From: CAWDAQ01 sp963800325
Lineage (GTDB): Bacteria; Actinomycetota; Actinomycetes; Actinomycetales; Dermatophilaceae
NCBI GenBank assembly: GCA_963800325.1
Contig: CAWDAQ010000008.1
Coordinates: 1 to 64,000 of the forward strand
Direction: 5' to 3'
Length of the DNA: 64,000 nucleotides
Made by a program: the position numbers and the translations under genes. This document shows positions 61,573-64,000 of this stretch, one piece after another (within the stretch, counting starts at the first letter, position 1; each line of letters begins with the position of its first letter). The notes under the pieces are model-generated. The model worked only from the letters and a program-made list of their open reading frames with translations. It was not told where the DNA came from and did not search any database.

Positions 61573-62603
61573 CGACCGCCATGCGCAGCGCCATGAGCAC
61601 AGGCGACGCCACCCCCACCGAGCCCGCCGACCCGGTGGTCCCCCTGGTCCGGCACGAGTTCACCGCGATCGGCGCCCGGCACGCCGTCACCGCGACCGAC
61701 CCGACCCTGGGCCGGGAGCCGGGCCTCCTCGCCGAGGAGATGCTCGCCGAGCTCGACCGGGCCGCGTCCCGCTTCCGGGAGGACTCCGAGATCTCGGCCA
61801 TCACGCGCCGCGCGGCCGCCGCCCCGGCGGGCACCACCGTCACCACCGGCGTCTCGGACCTGCTCGCGGACCACCTCGCCGCCGCGCTGCGCGCCGCCGC
61901 GCTCACCGACGGCCTCGTCGACTGCACCGTCGGCCGCGCCGTCGTCGCGAGCGGCTACGACGCGGACATCGACGTCGTCCGGGCGCGGGCGTCCGGCGAG
62001 GAGGACCCCGCGCAGGACCCGCCACGCGGCGACCCTGCCGCGCCGGCCGTCCCCGGCTGGCGCAGCCTCGCGCTCGACCGGGCCGCCGGGACGCTCACCC
62101 TTCCCGCCGGCTGCCTGCTCGACCTCGGCTCGAGCGCCAAGGCCCGGGCCGCCGACCTCGTCGCCGCCCGGCTCGCCGCGACCTTCCCCGGCGGGTTCCT
62201 CGTCTCCCTCGGAGGCGACGTCGCGGTCTCGGGCCTGCTGCCACCCGGTGGCTGGCGGGTCGGCCTCGCCGACTCCCGGGGACGGACCCGGCAGGTCGTC
62301 GTCAGCTCCGGACAGGCGCTCGCGACCTCCTCGACCCGGATCCGCACCTGGCGCTCGGGCGGCACCACCCGTCACCACATCGTCGACCCCCGCACCGGCC
62401 AGGTCGCCGAGCCGGTATGGGCCGAGGTCACCTGCGCCGGGGCCACCGCCCTCGAGGCGAACGCCGCGAGCACCGCCGCCGTCGTCCTCGGGGCCGAGGC
62501 GCCCACCTGGCTCGAGGCCGCCGGCGTCCCCGCACGCCTCGACCCGGTCGCCGGGCGCCCGGTGCGGACCACGGGATGGCCCGCCGTGGGGGTGGCGGCA
62601 TGA
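61569..62603 (+). CDS. apbE: FAD:protein FMN transferase
   Basis: 344 residues. ApbE blocks: FREDSEISAI, LDLGSSAKARAADLVA, LVSLGGDVAVSG, and HHIVDPRTGQVAEPVW near the Mg/FAD site. The enzyme attaches FMN covalently to Thr/Ser of extracytoplasmic redox proteins. GTG 61569 overlaps the previous stop, and the stop overlaps the next ATG (ATGA), giving tight coupling with a membrane redox protein. A short acidic insert (about residues 140-155) is unusual. No clear lipobox or signal peptide is seen, so where it works is uncertain. Confidence 0.92.
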   Translation: MTTAMRSAMSTGDATPTEPADPVVPLVRHEFTAIGARHAVTATDPTLGREPGLLAEEMLAELDRAASRFREDSEISAITRRAAAAPAGTTVTTGVSDLLADHLAAALRAAALTDGLVDCTVGRAVVASGYDADIDVVRARASGEEDPAQDPPRGDPAAPAVPGWRSLALDRAAGTLTLPAGCLLDLGSSAKARAADLVAARLAATFPGGFLVSLGGDVAVSGLLPPGGWRVGLADSRGRTRQVVVSSGQALATSSTRIRTWRSGGTTRHHIVDPRTGQVAEPVWAEVTCAGATALEANAASTAAVVLGAEAPTWLEAAGVPARLDPVAGRPVRTTGWPAVGVAA

Positions 62604-63163
62604 ACGAGCTGCTCTGGTTCGTCTCCCGGGCCACCGGCACGGTGAGCATCGTCCTGCTGACGAGCGTCCTCGTCCTGGGTCTGCTCACCGCCGGGCGCCG
62701 GCGCGCGCACGGCATGACGCAGGCCGTCGTCACCGGGCTCCACCGATCGCTCGCGCTCGGCACCACCGCCTTCCTCCTCGCCCACGTCGCGACCGCGGTC
62801 GCCGAGACCTACGTCAGCATCGACCTCGTCTCCGCCGTCGTCCCCTTCACCTCGACGTACGCCCGCGCGTGGGTCGGCCTCGGCACGCTCGGGCTCGACC
62901 TCGTCCTCGCCCTCGTCGTGACCTCGCTGCTGCGCCACCGGCTCCCGGAGCGGGCCTGGCGGGCCGTCCACGCCCTCGCGCTCGTCCTCTGGCCCGTCGC
63001 GCTCGTCCACGGCCTCGCGCTCGGTACCGACAGCGAGCTCTGGTTGCGCCTCGTGACCGTCGCCTGCGGCCTCGCCGGGGCCGCCGCCCTCGCCTGGCGG
63101 CTGCTCAGCACCCACGCCGACGAGGTCCGCCGCCAGGAGATCGCCCTGCAGAGGTGGTCATGA
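62600..63163 (+). CDS. Ferric-reductase-like transmembrane protein
   Basis: 187 residues, about five or six hydrophobic helices (LLWFVSRATGTVSIVLLTSVLVLGLL, RSLALGTTAFLLAHVATAV, LVLALVVTSLLRHRLP, VHALALVLWPVALVHGLALG). His residues in HRSLAL, LLAHVA, VHALAL and VHGLAL are placed to bind two b-hemes, as in ferric-reductase-like domains. It would move electrons across the membrane to an extracytoplasmic acceptor modified by the co-encoded ApbE. Coupled by ATGA on both sides. Confidence 0.85.
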   Translation: MNELLWFVSRATGTVSIVLLTSVLVLGLLTAGRRRAHGMTQAVVTGLHRSLALGTTAFLLAHVATAVAETYVSIDLVSAVVPFTSTYARAWVGLGTLGLDLVLALVVTSLLRHRLPERAWRAVHALALVLWPVALVHGLALGTDSELWLRLVTVACGLAGAAALAWRLLSTHADEVRRQEIALQRWS

Positions 63164-64000
63164 GCACCGCGCCGCGCCGCGGTGGGGCGACCCGGTCCTC
63201 GGTGGCAGCCGGGGACGGCGACCTGCTGGAGCTGCTCGAGCTCTCGGGGCTCACCGGACGCGGCGGGGCCGCGTTCAGCACGGCGACGAAGATCGCCGCC
63301 GCCCGCGAGCGCGGCGCCGAGCTCGTCGTCAACGCCTGCGACGGCGAGGTCGGGGCGGCCAAGGACGCCTACGTCGTCGCCGCCCACCTCGACGAGCTCG
63401 TCCACGGCGCCGCGCTCGTCGCCCGCGGACGGGTCCGGTTCGCCGCCCACCGGGGCAGCGCGACCGCGGCCCGACTCGCGGGCGCCGGGCTCGAGGTGCT
63501 CCCGGCCCCCGACCGCTACGTCTCGAGCGAGGAGAGCTCGCTGGTCCACCTCGCCCACGGCGGGCTCGCCCGTCCGGTGACCAAGCGCGCCCCGACGGTC
63601 CACGGGCTGACGACGAGCCAGGGACGGCGGCTGCGCCCCACGGTCGTCCTCAACGCCGAGACCGTGTGGCGGGTGGCCCAGGTCGCCGACCGCGGGCCGG
63701 ACTGGTTCCGCTCCTACGGCACCCCCGAGGAGCCCGGCCCCCGGCTCGTGACCATCGGCGGCGCGGTGGCCCGGCCCGGGGTGACGACGACCGAGGCCGG
63801 GACCCCGGTGCGCGACCTCGTCGCCGCCGCCGGCGGCACGGTCGAGCCGGCCGCCGCGCTCGGCGTCGGCGGCCTCGGCGGCGGCTGGCTGGGGTGGCCG
63901 GACGTGCAGCGGCTGCGCTGGTCCGGCGCCGACCTGCGCCCCCACGGGCTCTCCCTCGGACCCGGGGTCCTCCACGTGCTCTCGCAGTCGGTGTGCCCGC
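63160..64000 (+). CDS. NuoF-like NADH-binding/SLBB protein, partial
   Basis: First ~280 residues of a protein cut by the window end. GLTGRGGAAFSTATKI (NADH/FMN-binding start), NACDGEVGAAKDAYV, SSEESSLVHLA and VVLNAETVWRVAQV follow the NuoF/complex I 51-kDa pattern. An SLBB segment (TIGGAVARPGVTTTEAGTPV) comes next. It probably oxidises NADH and passes electrons to the membrane protein upstream. A C-terminal iron-sulfur domain is expected beyond the window. ATG 63160 overlaps the previous gene (ATGA). Confidence 0.88.
   Translation, partial: MSTAPRRGGATRSSVAAGDGDLLELLELSGLTGRGGAAFSTATKIAAARERGAELVVNACDGEVGAAKDAYVVAAHLDELVHGAALVARGRVRFAAHRGSATAARLAGAGLEVLPAPDRYVSSEESSLVHLAHGGLARPVTKRAPTVHGLTTSQGRRLRPTVVLNAETVWRVAQVADRGPDWFRSYGTPEEPGPRLVTIGGAVARPGVTTTEAGTPVRDLVAAAGGTVEPAAALGVGGLGGGWLGWPDVQRLRWSGADLRPHGLSLGPGVLHVLSQSVCP

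Overview
The window comes from a high-GC actinobacterium. GTG starts are frequent, genes overlap by ATGA/GTGA, and the right-hand third carries a typical actinobacterial core: a fasR-fabD-fabH-acpP-fabF cluster, a single-chain pyruvate dehydrogenase E1, DUF3145 and DUF222/HNH genes. A member of the Micrococcales, possibly Intrasporangiaceae, is my inference; no species marker is present.

Layout. (1) 112-4649: a plus-strand cluster of two zinc-ribbon membrane proteins (one a PrsW-type protease), a membrane coiled-coil protein and a large protein with two S1-like domains. (2) 4876-6088: two tandem proteins with a SeqA-like N-terminal segment and a RAMA-like C-terminal domain. (3) 6197-24637: a defence island. 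Two parallel minus-strand operons each encode a GHKL (MORC/MutL-like) ATPase, a Z1 superfamily-2 helicase-like ATPase and a DUF4420 PD-(D/E)XK nuclease. Operon A (13326-6197) adds two uncharacterised proteins and operon B (22922-15538) adds an AIPR protein. Between them lie a Vsr-like nuclease and one divergently transcribed DNA cytosine-5 methyltransferase. Two divergent HNH nucleases close the island. (4) 25046-30619: a TrwC/TraI-type relaxase-helicase broken by a one-base frameshift and by an IS21-family element with a 7-bp target duplication. (5) 30.7-44.5 kb: a patchwork of toxin-antitoxin modules, metabolic genes (GMC oxidoreductase, phosphotransferase, cupin, PIG-L deacetylase), a cold-shock gene, arfB and many decayed genes. 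It holds two nested pairs of inverted duplications and a short dispersed repeat near gene-block edges. (6) 44499-46546: tyrosine integrase, excisionase and a CAU tRNA gene, which I read as the right border of an integrated element covering most of the left part of the window. (7) 46799-64000: conserved chromosome with fatty-acid synthesis genes and their regulator, argG, a secreted glycerophosphodiesterase, aceE, fdhD, and a flavin-based redox operon (small membrane protein, ApbE, ferric-reductase-like membrane protein, NuoF-like protein running off the end).

The most interesting part is the 4.9-24.6 kb island. Its families are known from MORC/MutL-associated restriction-modification loci. 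The arrangement here is two complete but divergent ATPase/Z1/nuclease cores sharing one methyltransferase and one Vsr, beside putative modified-DNA readers. It looks like a compound restriction system that could be tested as a unit.
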